64,000 nucleotides of DNA from Burkholderiales bacterium (lineage in GTDB: Bacteria > Pseudomonadota > Gammaproteobacteria > Burkholderiales > Nitrosomonadaceae), in NCBI GenBank assembly GCA_015075225.1, contig JABTUQ010000006.1:1-64000 (forward strand). The letters are read 5' to 3'. Made by a program: the position numbers and the translations under genes. Of this stretch, positions 29,626-39,643 are shown in pieces (the stretch's first letter is position 1; the number at the start of each line of letters is the position of its first letter). The notes under the pieces were generated by a model. It was not told the origin of the DNA and made no database searches. It worked only from the letters and a program-made list of their open reading frames with translations.

Positions 29626-30597
29626 TTGATGGAATTTTCTGTTATCATCCCGACCTATAATCGTAAGAGCAAGATTCATTCGGCCATTGAGTCTGTGCTT
29701 AAGCAAAACATAACTAAAACTAGTATTGAAATTCTCGTTATTGATGATCATTCTACTGATGGGACGGTAGATTGGTTGAAGCAACGCTACAAAACGGATT
29801 TTCGTGTTCGAGTTATCATGAATGAGCGGGCAAAAGGTCCTGCTGGGGCTCGTAATACCGGTATCTTGGCAGCCCGCGGGAAGTTGATCGCGTTTCTCGA
29901 TTCTGACGACATATATCTTCCTAGGCATCTTGCATCTGTTAATCGCCTTCTTATACAGCATCCTGAAGTTTCGGTGGTATTTGGTCGAGCATGCTACGAA
30001 CAAAACGGCGTCAAGGTAGATTATATGGGGCCTAATTTTAATAGTAAAGTTGCCCTGGCTCCATGTCTTTTCGAGGATGCCGAAGTATATGTTTTCGGGG
30101 ATGCTTTTTTTAAGCATATACTTGAACAGGGTTGTTATTTCAATTTATCTACCGTAGTTATGCGTACATCTGCTGCCCGAATTTTGATGAACGAAACACT
30201 ACGTATCGCAGAAGATTTTGAGTTCTGGGCTCGGCTCGCTCGGAATAGTCGTTTTGCGTGTTTGAAACATCCTCAGATTCGGTATCAGCTTCACAACCAG
30301 AATATCTCATTCGATGAAGCAATCAATCATGCTCCAATACTTTTGCGAGCGTATGACATAATGCTTACATATAAGCAGCTTACTTTGGATGAGCAGGAAA
30401 TTATTAATCGCAAACAGGCTGAAGTTTTATTCAACTGGGCTTATCGTTGTTCTCTTCGTGGATATTTGCTGGACGCAGCAAAGCTGCATTGGCGCTCGGC
30501 CACGCTTGGATTGCGTCAACGTAATTTCCTTGCTATGTTGAAGCTACCATTAATAGGCTTTCGTAATAGACTATTTCCTTATGAGAGCAGTCGATAA
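29626..30597 (+). CDS. glycosyltransferase family 2 protein
   Basis: 323 residues, GT-A fold. The start MEFSVIIPTYNRKSKIHSAI is standard, followed by ILVIDDHSTDGTVDWLK, the GARNTGILAARGKLIAFLDS donor region and the DSDD metal-binding motif. IAEDFEFWARLAR is the acceptor-side ED motif. The C-terminus is cytosolic with no membrane segment. The 257 bases before it, following the IS5 copy, are AT-rich and hold no recognisable gene. GTTTAGGAG acts as its ribosome site. Confidence 0.88.
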   Translation: MMEFSVIIPTYNRKSKIHSAIESVLKQNITKTSIEILVIDDHSTDGTVDWLKQRYKTDFRVRVIMNERAKGPAGARNTGILAARGKLIAFLDSDDIYLPRHLASVNRLLIQHPEVSVVFGRACYEQNGVKVDYMGPNFNSKVALAPCLFEDAEVYVFGDAFFKHILEQGCYFNLSTVVMRTSAARILMNETLRIAEDFEFWARLARNSRFACLKHPQIRYQLHNQNISFDEAINHAPILLRAYDIMLTYKQLTLDEQEIINRKQAEVLFNWAYRCSLRGYLLDAAKLHWRSATLGLRQRNFLAMLKLPLIGFRNRLFPYESSR

Positions 30598-30631
30598 TAC
30601 AACCTTTTATTTGCTTGATTGAAGTAAAAAA

Positions 30632-31582
30632 ATGGCTCAACCTAGTGATAATCTGGTTTCTGTAATTATTCCAGCATATAACGCGGAAAGTTATGTATTA
30701 GAAGCTGTCAGAAGTGCCCTAGCGCAGAATTATACACCAATAGAAATTCTGTTGGTAGACGATGGGTCAACGGATAGAACTGTTGAGCGTGTACAAATTG
30801 CTGCTCCAAAGGTGAGGATTATTCGGCAGAAAAATGCTGGCGTTGCAGCAGCTAGAAATACAGGATTGCGGGAAGCTCAAGGCAGTTACATTACTTTTTT
30901 GGATGCGGATGATGGATGGTTCTCCGGGAAACTCTCAGCTCAGGTTCGTTATCTTCAATCTCATCCAGAAGTTGGTTTGGTATTTCACCACTGGAAAGTA
31001 TGGAAACCTGATTTTGATGGAGTATATCGTTTGCCACAGGTTGACTCGATCAAACCTAAAGTGGAACAATCTGTTGAGCCAGATCTGACGGGTTGGTTAT
31101 ATTTATCTTTGTTGCTGGATTGCAAAGTGCATACATCAACAGTAATGATTAGACGGGAAGTTATTGATAAAGTTGGTTTCTTCGATGCGGATTTAGTCAG
31201 TGGAGAAGACTATGATTACTGGCTACGCATTTCTAGAGTATGTGAAATGCATAAATTGCCGGAAACTTATTCTTTTTACAGAAGAGTTGAGGGTAGTCTT
31301 AGTAATAAACCAAAATCAATTAATTATGAATATGAGGTTATTAGCCGCGCATTGCTCAAGTGGGGCCCGGCTTCTCCTGACGGTCGAATTATGCCATATA
31401 GGCATATTGCACGCCGGTTGGCAGGATTGGCGTTTAGCTACGGTTATCATCATTATTATCAGGGAATGCCTGTATTAGCCCTTTCTGCTTTTGCCCGAGT
31501 ACTGCATCATGATCCACTCAGTTGGCGTGCGATTATTTACTGGATACTCTCGTGGCTTAGGTGTTTTCGTAAGAATCCATGA
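30632..31582 (+). CDS. glycosyltransferase family 2 protein
   Basis: 316 residues of the same fold as the preceding gene but clearly not a duplicate. The start MAQPSDNLVSVIIPAYNAES is followed by ILLVDDGSTDRTVERVQ, GVAAARNTGLREAQGSYITF and LDADDGW (metal-binding DAD). VSGEDYDYWLRIS is the acceptor ED motif. It starts 34 bases after the upstream gene, so the two are probably co-transcribed. The 318 bases between it and galU hold only a TTGACA box (31621-31626) with a weak -10, possibly the galU promoter. Confidence 0.88.
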   Translation: MAQPSDNLVSVIIPAYNAESYVLEAVRSALAQNYTPIEILLVDDGSTDRTVERVQIAAPKVRIIRQKNAGVAAARNTGLREAQGSYITFLDADDGWFSGKLSAQVRYLQSHPEVGLVFHHWKVWKPDFDGVYRLPQVDSIKPKVEQSVEPDLTGWLYLSLLLDCKVHTSTVMIRREVIDKVGFFDADLVSGEDYDYWLRISRVCEMHKLPETYSFYRRVEGSLSNKPKSINYEYEVISRALLKWGPASPDGRIMPYRHIARRLAGLAFSYGYHHYYQGMPVLALSAFARVLHHDPLSWRAIIYWILSWLRCFRKNP

Positions 31583-32175
31583 TAGATGAGATATTTTGAT
31601 CAACAGTAAATTCGACTACATTGACAAAGCGGTACGCGCTTAAATTATCCGTAAGTAATCCATTATCTTCATTCTCTTTTACCATATACCAGGTTCAATC
31701 ATAGCCCCGAATCATTTTATGCGACGTAAGCTACAATTATGAACAGATTAGATTGCTAATTATCCAGGTTTTGACTAATCCAGTTTCTTCAAATCAGTGC
31801 AGGAATGCTGTGTTCCACCTAAATTGGGATAATATGGCACAAGATCTGTCGGACATATACAGGGCGCTAATCAGATAAAAATTTTTTGACGAGGGTATTT
31901 ATGTCCATAATTCGTAAAGCTGTTTTTCCAGTAACAGGCTTAGGTACACGTTTTTTGCCTGCTACCAAGGCAAATCCCAAGGAAATGCTGCCGGTAGTAG
32001 ATAAGCCACTGATTCAATATGCGGTTGAAGAAGCAGTTGAAGTAGGTATTACTGAAATGATTTTTGTGACCAACAGCGCCAAGCGTGCGATTGAAGATCA
32101 TTTTGATAAAAATTATGAGTTGGAAAGGAAGAAAAAATATGACTTGCTCGCCGAGTTGCGTGCTGTCGTTCCTAA

Positions 32176-33007
32176 GAGTCTGTTTACGATCTTCTGAGTA
32201 GCAGAGCCAGGAATGCCAGATGAATGAATTGCAAGTGGTATTGAGTTTACGCTCGCAGTTTTCCACAGCCGCCGATTCTTCTGCAGCCAGGCAAAGCTGC
32301 GCTCAACAATCCAGCGTTTGGGCATGACCTTGAAGGTATGCAGCTCACTCCGCTTGGCAATCTGCACTGTGACGGGCCTTCCAGGATTTTCCGCACGCCT
32401 TCGGTAAATGGTTTTCCGGTAGCCGCTGTCGCACAGCAGACTTTGTACTTTCCCCAAGCTCGACCTGCAGTGCTCCAGCGCTTGCAATGCGCCTTGCGAT
32501 CGGTTACCTCCGCCGTCGTCACCGCAATGGCATGCGGCAACCCTTGCGTATCGACCGCGATATGGCGTTTGATGCCCGATACTTTCTTGCCAGCGTCATA
32601 ACCCTTCTGACCCGCCGTGTCCGTGTTCTTCACGCTCTGCGCGTCCACGATCAAGAACGTGCTGAAGCGTTGCGCCCTGTTTCGCGGGCCGCGCCAACCT
32701 GATTTTTATCGCCCGCTCAGCACGCTTACACCGTGCTGGTCGGGTCCTACTCCATTACGCCAATAGGCGTACACTCTGCCATTTGGGAAATTCGCCAGGC
32801 AGGAACCTCCATTGGCAACCGGTGCGCAGAGATACAGCACCGCACAGAATACCTCGTATAGATCCACCGTCGTGGGCTTGGTGCTGCGTCGAACACTGCG
32901 CAGAAGTGGCTCTATCCCGGCAAATTGTTCTCTGCTGATATCGCTGGCATATTTCGTTCTCTTCATCCCCGTATTGTCAGCGATGGAGAAAGATTGTAAA
33001 CGGATCC
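32176..33007 (-). mobile_element. IS5-like element, copy 2, inserted in galU
   Basis: Same element as at 28522-29368 in reverse orientation. Ends are GAGTCTGTTTACGATCT and AGATTGTAAACGGATCC. The left flank reads CCTAA and the right flank AAGAG, compatible with a TAA duplication that has lost one T. Against copy 1 it is shorter by about 15 bases, through many one- and two-base losses at short repeats. Confidence 0.9.
32184..32966 (-). pseudogene. IS5-like transposase, multiple frameshifts
   Basis: ATG at 32966 gives the same start MKRTKYASDISREQFAGIEP. Breaks follow at CTGCTG reduced to CTCTG, GTGTG reduced to GTG (after FPKW), AAATGG reduced to AATGG, and several places in the catalytic half. 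Fragments with the DDE surroundings (LIVDAQSVKNTD, RWIVERSFAWLQKNRRLW) remain. Unlike copy 1 it keeps the Trp codon after FPK. Confidence 0.85.
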
Positions 33008-33272
33008 AAGAGTATCTTGTGTCTATATCCGTCAGCCTGAGGTGCTTGGCCACACAGTGCTGTGTGCAAAACCAATTGTAGGAAATGAGCCTTTTGCAGT
33101 ATTACTGGCTGATAATCTGATCAATGGCTACTGTGGCGGTGCTATAGATCAAATGGTAAATCTATTTCAAGAATATCAATCAAGCATTCTTTGCGTTGAG
33201 CAAGTGCCATTATCTGAAACTGGTAGGTACGATTGTCCAGATCAATACAGCTGATGGTGGCTGGAAAATGTA

Positions 33273-34375
33273 ACTAGTGTTTAATTGCGTTAATAAGGTT
33301 AATTATTTATACTAGGCATTATGCCTAGAAAAGCGATAGAAATCACTCTTACGGAAGAGCAAAGAAACCATCTGGAGAAGATCGTGCACATAGCGCGGAG
33401 CGCAGGATGGTTGAGCGAGCGGATCATTTAGCCTGCGCTGCAGGCAAGCAGAACCAGACGGTTGCTGCAGAGTGTGAAACCACAGAATTTCGTGTCAGTA
33501 AATGGCGCAAACGGTATGCAAAGCATGGTATTGCCGGACTTAAAGATGAGCGACGACCCGGCAAACCTGAGGCATATGGAAAGCATTCAGGGACAAACTG
33601 TTATCCAGGTTGGATAGCGAACCACCTCAAGGCCTGGCCAGATGGGATTGTCCAACTTGGCAAAGCAACTGGGTCAAGTACTCATGCAGTTTGGCGAGCA
33701 TTAAAGAAAGAAGGATTTATCCGCATAGAGCACGTAGCTGGTGCATCAGTACTGATCCTGAGTTTGCAGAGAAATCGGCAAATTATCGGGCTATATTTGA
33801 ATCCGCCTCTTAATGCGTTAGTTTTAAGATTGATGAGAAACCCAGTATCCAGGCTTTGGAACGAGAAACCGGCTATATCGAAACGCGCGACCAAAGCTTG
33901 TGCGTGCCTAAAGCGCATACAAGCGTCATGGCACGCTCAATCTGTTTGCCGCATTAAATGTGGCCACGGGCCACATCAAAGCTCAAACCACTCAAAGCAA
34001 AACACGAAGATTTTCAGAATTTTATGGATCTTGTAATACAGGATTTGCCTGAAAACAAAGAGGTGCACGTTATTTTGATAACTACTGCACACACAAAAGG
34101 AACGATGAGTGGCTGAACAGATATTCAGGCCGAGTACATTTCACTTTACGCCCACTTCGGCAAGCTGGTTAAATCAAATTGAAATATGGTTCGGTATCTT
34201 ATCCCGTAAGACATTAAAGGAGCAAGCTTCAGTAATGTCACAGAATTAAAGAAGCAATCGAAGCATTTATTACTCGTCACAACCAGAATGCTCAGCCATT
34301 TAAGTGGCGCCGTCCTGAAGTTAAAGGCAGTCAAATAAAAAATACAATAGCTAATTTACGCAATTAGACACTAGT
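33273..34375 (+). mobile_element. IS630-like element inserted in galU
   Basis: Inverted ends ACTAGTGTTTAATTGCG (33273) and CGCAATTAGACACTAGT (to 34375) match at 16 of 17 positions. The left flank is TA, as expected for IS630, but the right flank reads AT, perhaps because bases were lost. Size is about 1.1 kb with one transposase gene in several frames. Confidence 0.82.
33321..34367 (+). pseudogene. IS630-family transposase, multiple frameshifts
   Basis: It starts MPRKAIEITLTEEQRNHLEK. Later pieces include an HTH part (TTEFRVSKWRKRYAKHGIAG), THAVWRALKKEG, the second catalytic Asp in VILDNYCTHK (one G missing in the DNA), and SASWLNQIEIWFGILSRKTL with the catalytic Glu. It ends KNTIANLRN. At least six frame changes are needed to read it through. 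Family assignment is firm; the product is non-functional as read. Confidence 0.83.
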
Positions 34376-34612
34376 ATTGTTGAGAAACCCTGTCCTGATC
34401 AAACCCCTTCCAACTTGGCCGTTATCTGTTAACGCCACGAATCTTTACTTTTTGAGTATACCAGTTCGGACCGGGTGAAATACAGCTTACCGATGCTATT
34501 GCCCAATTGCTTGGTGAAGAAAAGTGCTGGCTTACCGTTTTAAAGGCAAGCGTTACGTGGAGATAAGCTCGGCTACTCACAAGCTACAGTGGAATTTGCG
34601 CTTAGACACACT

Positions 34613-35837
<1,225 letters not shown>

Positions 35838-35888
35838 ACTGAATTAAAAGAGGGATTTAGGGCTTTTTTGCAGAATAATAAATGGTAA

Positions 35889-36120
35889 TTTGCCAAAATA
35901 AGGGCCAATTTTGCTCTTGTATTTATTTCTGGCTTGATGATAAGACTGGATAATGCTGACGAGTTGTGATTTTTGCGAATTGTTTTGCCTTGTTGCTTAA
36001 ATGACTGTTTGATTATCCGTTTTTTTATTGTTATTTATTTCTGTGCAGTTTTTTTCTAATGTTTGTAGCTGATCGTAGTTTCGATTAGATGCGGACAATA
36101 ACTAACTACAGGTTCCTGTT
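35889..36120 (+). other. AT-rich intergenic region before the ligase gene
   Basis: 232 bases between the galU stop and the ligase start. They are T-rich, with no open frame of note and no clear promoter hexamers. Confidence 0.4.
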
Positions 36121-37389
36121 TTGTCTTTACGCGATATTGTTATAGCTCTTATTGTTCTGGTTGCTGGGCTATATGCATTACGTCGTCCATGGTATGGGGT
36201 ATTACTTTGGACTTGGCTCAGCACCATGAATCCGCATCGTTATGCTTGGGGAATGCTTAATTCAGCTCCGGTTGCGGCTTTTGCTGCTGGAGTAACGTTA
36301 TTAGGACTGGTTTCTACCAAAGAAAAGCGTTCTCCGTTTCTTGGACTACCTGTAACAGTTTTTGCATTTTTTATCGCGTGGATCACGTTATCTTGGCTAA
36401 TGGGGCATGATGTATCCGGGGATTACTGGCAATGGAATAAATGCATAAAAGTTTTTCTGATGATATTTGTTACCTTGGCCTTGCTTCAAACCAAGCAGCA
36501 TATCATGGCGTTTGCTTGGGTTTTAATTGGTTCGTTGGCAATATTGGGTGCGAAGGGTGGTTTTTTTACACTTGCAACCTTGGGTAATTACAAGGTGTGG
36601 GGACCTCCAGGATCCTTTGTTGAAGATAATAATGAGTTTGCGCTGGCGCTCATTATGACTATTCCTTTGGTATATTTTTTGCAACTACAGGTAGCCCAAA
36701 AAGTTTGGCGTAATGCTCTCAGTGTGATTATGTTGTTGTGCGCAATCTCTGCTTTTGGATCATATTCTCGGGGGGCGTTGCTCGCTATTATTGGTATGGG
36801 TGGGATGCTTTGGTGGCGCAGCCCCAAAAAAATCGAAATGGCTGTGTTTGTTCTTATCATTGCGATTGCAATGATCCCGATGCTCCCAGAACAATGGTGG
36901 GTGCGCATGAATACTATTTCAGAGTATCAAGCGGATGAATCCGCCATGGGGAGAATCCACGCTTGGAGTGTGGCGTGGGAGGTAGCCTTGCATCATTTCT
37001 TCGGTGGTGGAATGAGCTATCAGTATCCCGATTTTTTTTTACTTTATGGAAAATATGCAACCTTCGTAATTGCCGCACACAGCGTATATTTTCAGATTTT
37101 AGGCAATCATGGATTTATAGGGCTATTTCTTTTTCTGCTTTTATGGATAACCACTTACCGTGAAGCCGGATGGTTAATGAGGAATGCGGGTAGTAACCCA
37201 AATACCCTATGGGCAGCCCAGCTGGGGGCTATGGCGCAAGTTAGTCTCGTGGGGTACGCGACCGGTGGAGCTTTTTTAAGCCTGGGCTATTTTGATTTAC
37301 CGTACAACATTATGGTGCTGGTTGTGTTGGCCAAAAAGTGGGTAACATCTGAAATGTGGCGAAACGCAGAGCTAGAGAAAGAATATTGA
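36121..37389 (+). CDS. O-antigen ligase/Wzy-like protein, exosortase A-associated
   Basis: 422 residues with about ten membrane segments and a large periplasmic loop between the last helices (about 240-310: MNTISEYQADESAMGRIHAW). It begins MSLRDIVIALIVLVAGLYAL and has RPWYGVLLWTWLSTMNPHRY, the typical opening of the putative O-glycosylation ligase family that accompanies exosortase A. The start is TTG at 36121. It may polymerise the repeat unit or ligate it to protein. It is separated from the rest of the EPS operon by the IS-rich segment. Confidence 0.86.
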   Translation: MSLRDIVIALIVLVAGLYALRRPWYGVLLWTWLSTMNPHRYAWGMLNSAPVAAFAAGVTLLGLVSTKEKRSPFLGLPVTVFAFFIAWITLSWLMGHDVSGDYWQWNKCIKVFLMIFVTLALLQTKQHIMAFAWVLIGSLAILGAKGGFFTLATLGNYKVWGPPGSFVEDNNEFALALIMTIPLVYFLQLQVAQKVWRNALSVIMLLCAISAFGSYSRGALLAIIGMGGMLWWRSPKKIEMAVFVLIIAIAMIPMLPEQWWVRMNTISEYQADESAMGRIHAWSVAWEVALHHFFGGGMSYQYPDFFLLYGKYATFVIAAHSVYFQILGNHGFIGLFLFLLLWITTYREAGWLMRNAGSNPNTLWAAQLGAMAQVSLVGYATGGAFLSLGYFDLPYNIMVLVVLAKKWVTSEMWRNAELEKEY

Positions 37390-37399
37390 GTTTTTCTTT

Positions 37400-38299
37400 T
37401 TATCTTCCAGAGCTTGAGGGAAGTTTGCGTATATTATGGATTTGTGTGATTGCCCAGCGATCAAAGAAGTAATGTTTTAGTGAGCGTCTCGGTATAAGTT
37501 CTTTATCTTCGGCTTCAAGATAAAGAGAGTTAATGTGATATGGCAGTACTGACAAACCCAGTTCTTTTATGCGGAATTTAATCAGTTGATTCTGGAAATG
37601 TCTCAGGCTATATCGTTTGAGGCGGCGAATGTAAAATGCTGGGTCATAAAGAGATGCTCGCAGGATTGATTCGTATCTGAAAGTTGCGGAAGGTACTACT
37701 TGGATAAGGTCGAGATTCCATTGGGCACTTGGGTCGAGATTCCATAGAGCAAGAGCTCCAATCAGGCTGTCATCCCCGATCAATCCGTGCGGGAGTCGTA
37801 TCTGTTTTATGCGTATCCTGGTGACGAAATCCTGTGAGAGTGCGTATAGATTACCTGCAAAACCACCTTTTGAAGTAATGATTGATCTGAAAATTCCCAG
37901 TGATAGGTTTCGGGAACTCGGAACACCTGAAACCGCGTTAATATCCGGATTGGATAGCAGGCGTTCTTCCAGGTGCTGCAGTGCCCCACTTTCAATCTGG
38001 CAATCTCCATCTGTAAAAAAATAAATTCCAGCTTCAGCAGCTACTTCATGCACAAAATACCACGCATTTGCTTTGTCGCCAATTTTGAGATCAATAACTT
38101 TAACCCATGATGCCCTCTGGGCATACTCAGTTGCACGTATAACGGTATCGTCAGTACAACCATTTGCAATAACATAGCACGTAGTGCCGTCAGGCAAAGG
38201 AGAAAGGCGCAACGCCTCAAGACAAGCGATTATTCTGCGAGATTCGTTGTGTGCAAAAATTGCCACGACGCGTTTTAGGGGGTTATTTATCTGTACCAT
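37400..38299 (-). CDS. glycosyltransferase family 2 protein
   Basis: About 299 residues. The ATG at 38299 (MVQINNPLKRVVAIFAHNES) is preferred because longer starts would overlap the upstream gene. The GT-A core shows VIANGCTDDTVIRATEYAQR, then YFFTDGDCQIESGALQHLEE (metal-binding DGD) and GLIGDDSLIGALALW. Opposite strand to the ligase, converging with it at a distance of 10 bases. The sugar is unknown. Confidence 0.83.
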   Translation of the reverse strand: MVQINNPLKRVVAIFAHNESRRIIACLEALRLSPLPDGTTCYVIANGCTDDTVIRATEYAQRASWVKVIDLKIGDKANAWYFVHEVAAEAGIYFFTDGDCQIESGALQHLEERLLSNPDINAVSGVPSSRNLSLGIFRSIITSKGGFAGNLYALSQDFVTRIRIKQIRLPHGLIGDDSLIGALALWNLDPSAQWNLDLIQVVPSATFRYESILRASLYDPAFYIRRLKRYSLRHFQNQLIKFRIKELGLSVLPYHINSLYLEAEDKELIPRRSLKHYFFDRWAITQIHNIRKLPSSSGR

Positions 38300-38331
38300 G
38301 TCAATGTAAAAACAAAGTATTGGCTTATTTC

Positions 38332-38955
38332 CTATAATTTTTGAGCCAGTGCCCATACTGTCACAGGGAAATTTGGCTCGTTTTTTAGTGAGCCAAACCA
38401 GCCTCTTCTTGCCCAATGACTAAAATTAGCCTTTACACAAGCACGGTTCCCCCATGAGCCAGTAATTATTTTTTCAAGCGGAAAGCCACTTTCTGCTAGG
38501 AAATATTTGATCCCCGTTTCTGTCCACCGCGTACAATCGTAAGGTATGGGGTGATATTTTATTAAAAAGGGAGTGGAAACCAGAAAATATCCACCAGGTT
38601 GCAGCATGGAGTAAACATTCCTAGCCGCCTGATAAGGCCTGAGAAGATGCTCGAATACCTGGTCCGCAATAATGAGATAGAATTGATTACCCAGAATATC
38701 CTTACATATGTCGTACTCTGGAAAGTTCATTTCCTGATAGCTTCGAAAAGGTAATGTACGCCAATATTCACCTGAAGAAATTTCCAGCACATCAAAATTT
38801 TCTATTCCCCTGTCAGTGAGTAACTGTGTACAGACTTGGTGCATCACAGGCCTTGTCCAGTGGCGATAGTCGTACCCGATATGAGTTAGAAATTTTTTGA
38901 TGAGTTGATCAGAGATATTTTTTGATAAAAAACGACTATAAATGTATTCAAGCAT
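38332..38955 (-). CDS. class I SAM-dependent methyltransferase
   Basis: 207 residues with a Methyltransf_11-like core: FDVLEISSGEYWRTLPF in place of a canonical GxGxG motif I, then LIIADQVFEHLLRPYQAARN (motif around strand 4) and MLQPGGYFLVSTPF (post-motif). This arrangement is common in polysaccharide-linked methyltransferases. It lies 32 bases upstream of the glycosyltransferase on the same strand and is probably co-transcribed with it. Confidence 0.8.
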   Translation of the reverse strand: MLEYIYSRFLSKNISDQLIKKFLTHIGYDYRHWTRPVMHQVCTQLLTDRGIENFDVLEISSGEYWRTLPFRSYQEMNFPEYDICKDILGNQFYLIIADQVFEHLLRPYQAARNVYSMLQPGGYFLVSTPFLIKYHPIPYDCTRWTETGIKYFLAESGFPLEKIITGSWGNRACVKANFSHWARRGWFGSLKNEPNFPVTVWALAQKL

Positions 38956-39011
38956 GTCGATTCAATTTTAAAAGGATATTTTTCCAGCTACATTCTTGGA
39001 AAGATGATACG

Positions 39012-39506
39012 TCAATTACTGCTCAAAATGTGTTTTAGCAACCCCTGGCTAGCATTCTCTACCAGATCCAGCACTCTTTCAAATCCGTGGTTGCCGCCAT
39101 AATATGGGTCTGGTACTTCTTGGTGGATTTTCCATTGATCACTATATTGCAGTAACAATCCCAGTCGATCGGTATATTGTGGCGGGCAGCTTTGCCGTAA
39201 CTCTTCCAGGTTATGGTGGTCCATAGCCAGGACGTACTGAAAATGTGAAAAATCTTCTTGTGCAACTCTCCTGGCGCGTAAACTTTGTAAATTGTAGCCT
39301 CGTTTGAGCGCAGCTTGCTGTGAACGCCGATCTGGTGGTTCACCGATGTGGTAAGCATGTGTTCCGGCAGAATCTATATAAAAAAGGTGTTCCAGTCCGG
39401 CGGATCTGACATGGTGGTTGAAAACTGCATCTGCGGTGGGTGATCGACAAATGTTTCCCATGCAAACAAACAATACTCCAATTTTTCTTACTCCAGAGTC
39501 TTTCAT
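39012..39506 (-). CDS. low-molecular-weight protein tyrosine phosphatase
   Basis: 164 residues. The P-loop CMGNICRSP (C-X5-R) follows the N-terminal strand IGVLFV, and the general acid Asp sits in VPDPYYGG near residue 130. This is the family that dephosphorylates BY-type tyrosine kinases in capsule and EPS systems. The kinase gene at 12.0 kb is a likely partner, although the two are 26 kb apart. It precedes the methyltransferase/glycosyltransferase pair on the same strand. Confidence 0.93.
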   Translation of the reverse strand: MKDSGVRKIGVLFVCMGNICRSPTADAVFNHHVRSAGLEHLFYIDSAGTHAYHIGEPPDRRSQQAALKRGYNLQSLRARRVAQEDFSHFQYVLAMDHHNLEELRQSCPPQYTDRLGLLLQYSDQWKIHQEVPDPYYGGNHGFERVLDLVENASQGLLKHILSSN

Positions 39507-39643
39507 TTATCCAGTTGTTATAAACGATCAAAACCTTTTAATTATATCGCTGATCGTCAATGTTAATGGCCATTGACAGTCAAAATTCAGAATTTCTGTT
39601 TCTTTTTCTGTCTGGTTCGAGATTTCCCCGGGATATATTCATA

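Noticed and set aside
31621-31648. TTGACA with an AATTAT-like partner before galU
   Set aside because: The -35 is perfect but the -10 is poor and lies 250 bases from the start, so it is not listed as a separate feature.
33300-34367. Idea that scattered frames here form a novel multi-gene cassette
   Set aside because: All frames fall into one IS630 transposase with indels, bounded by inverted repeats.
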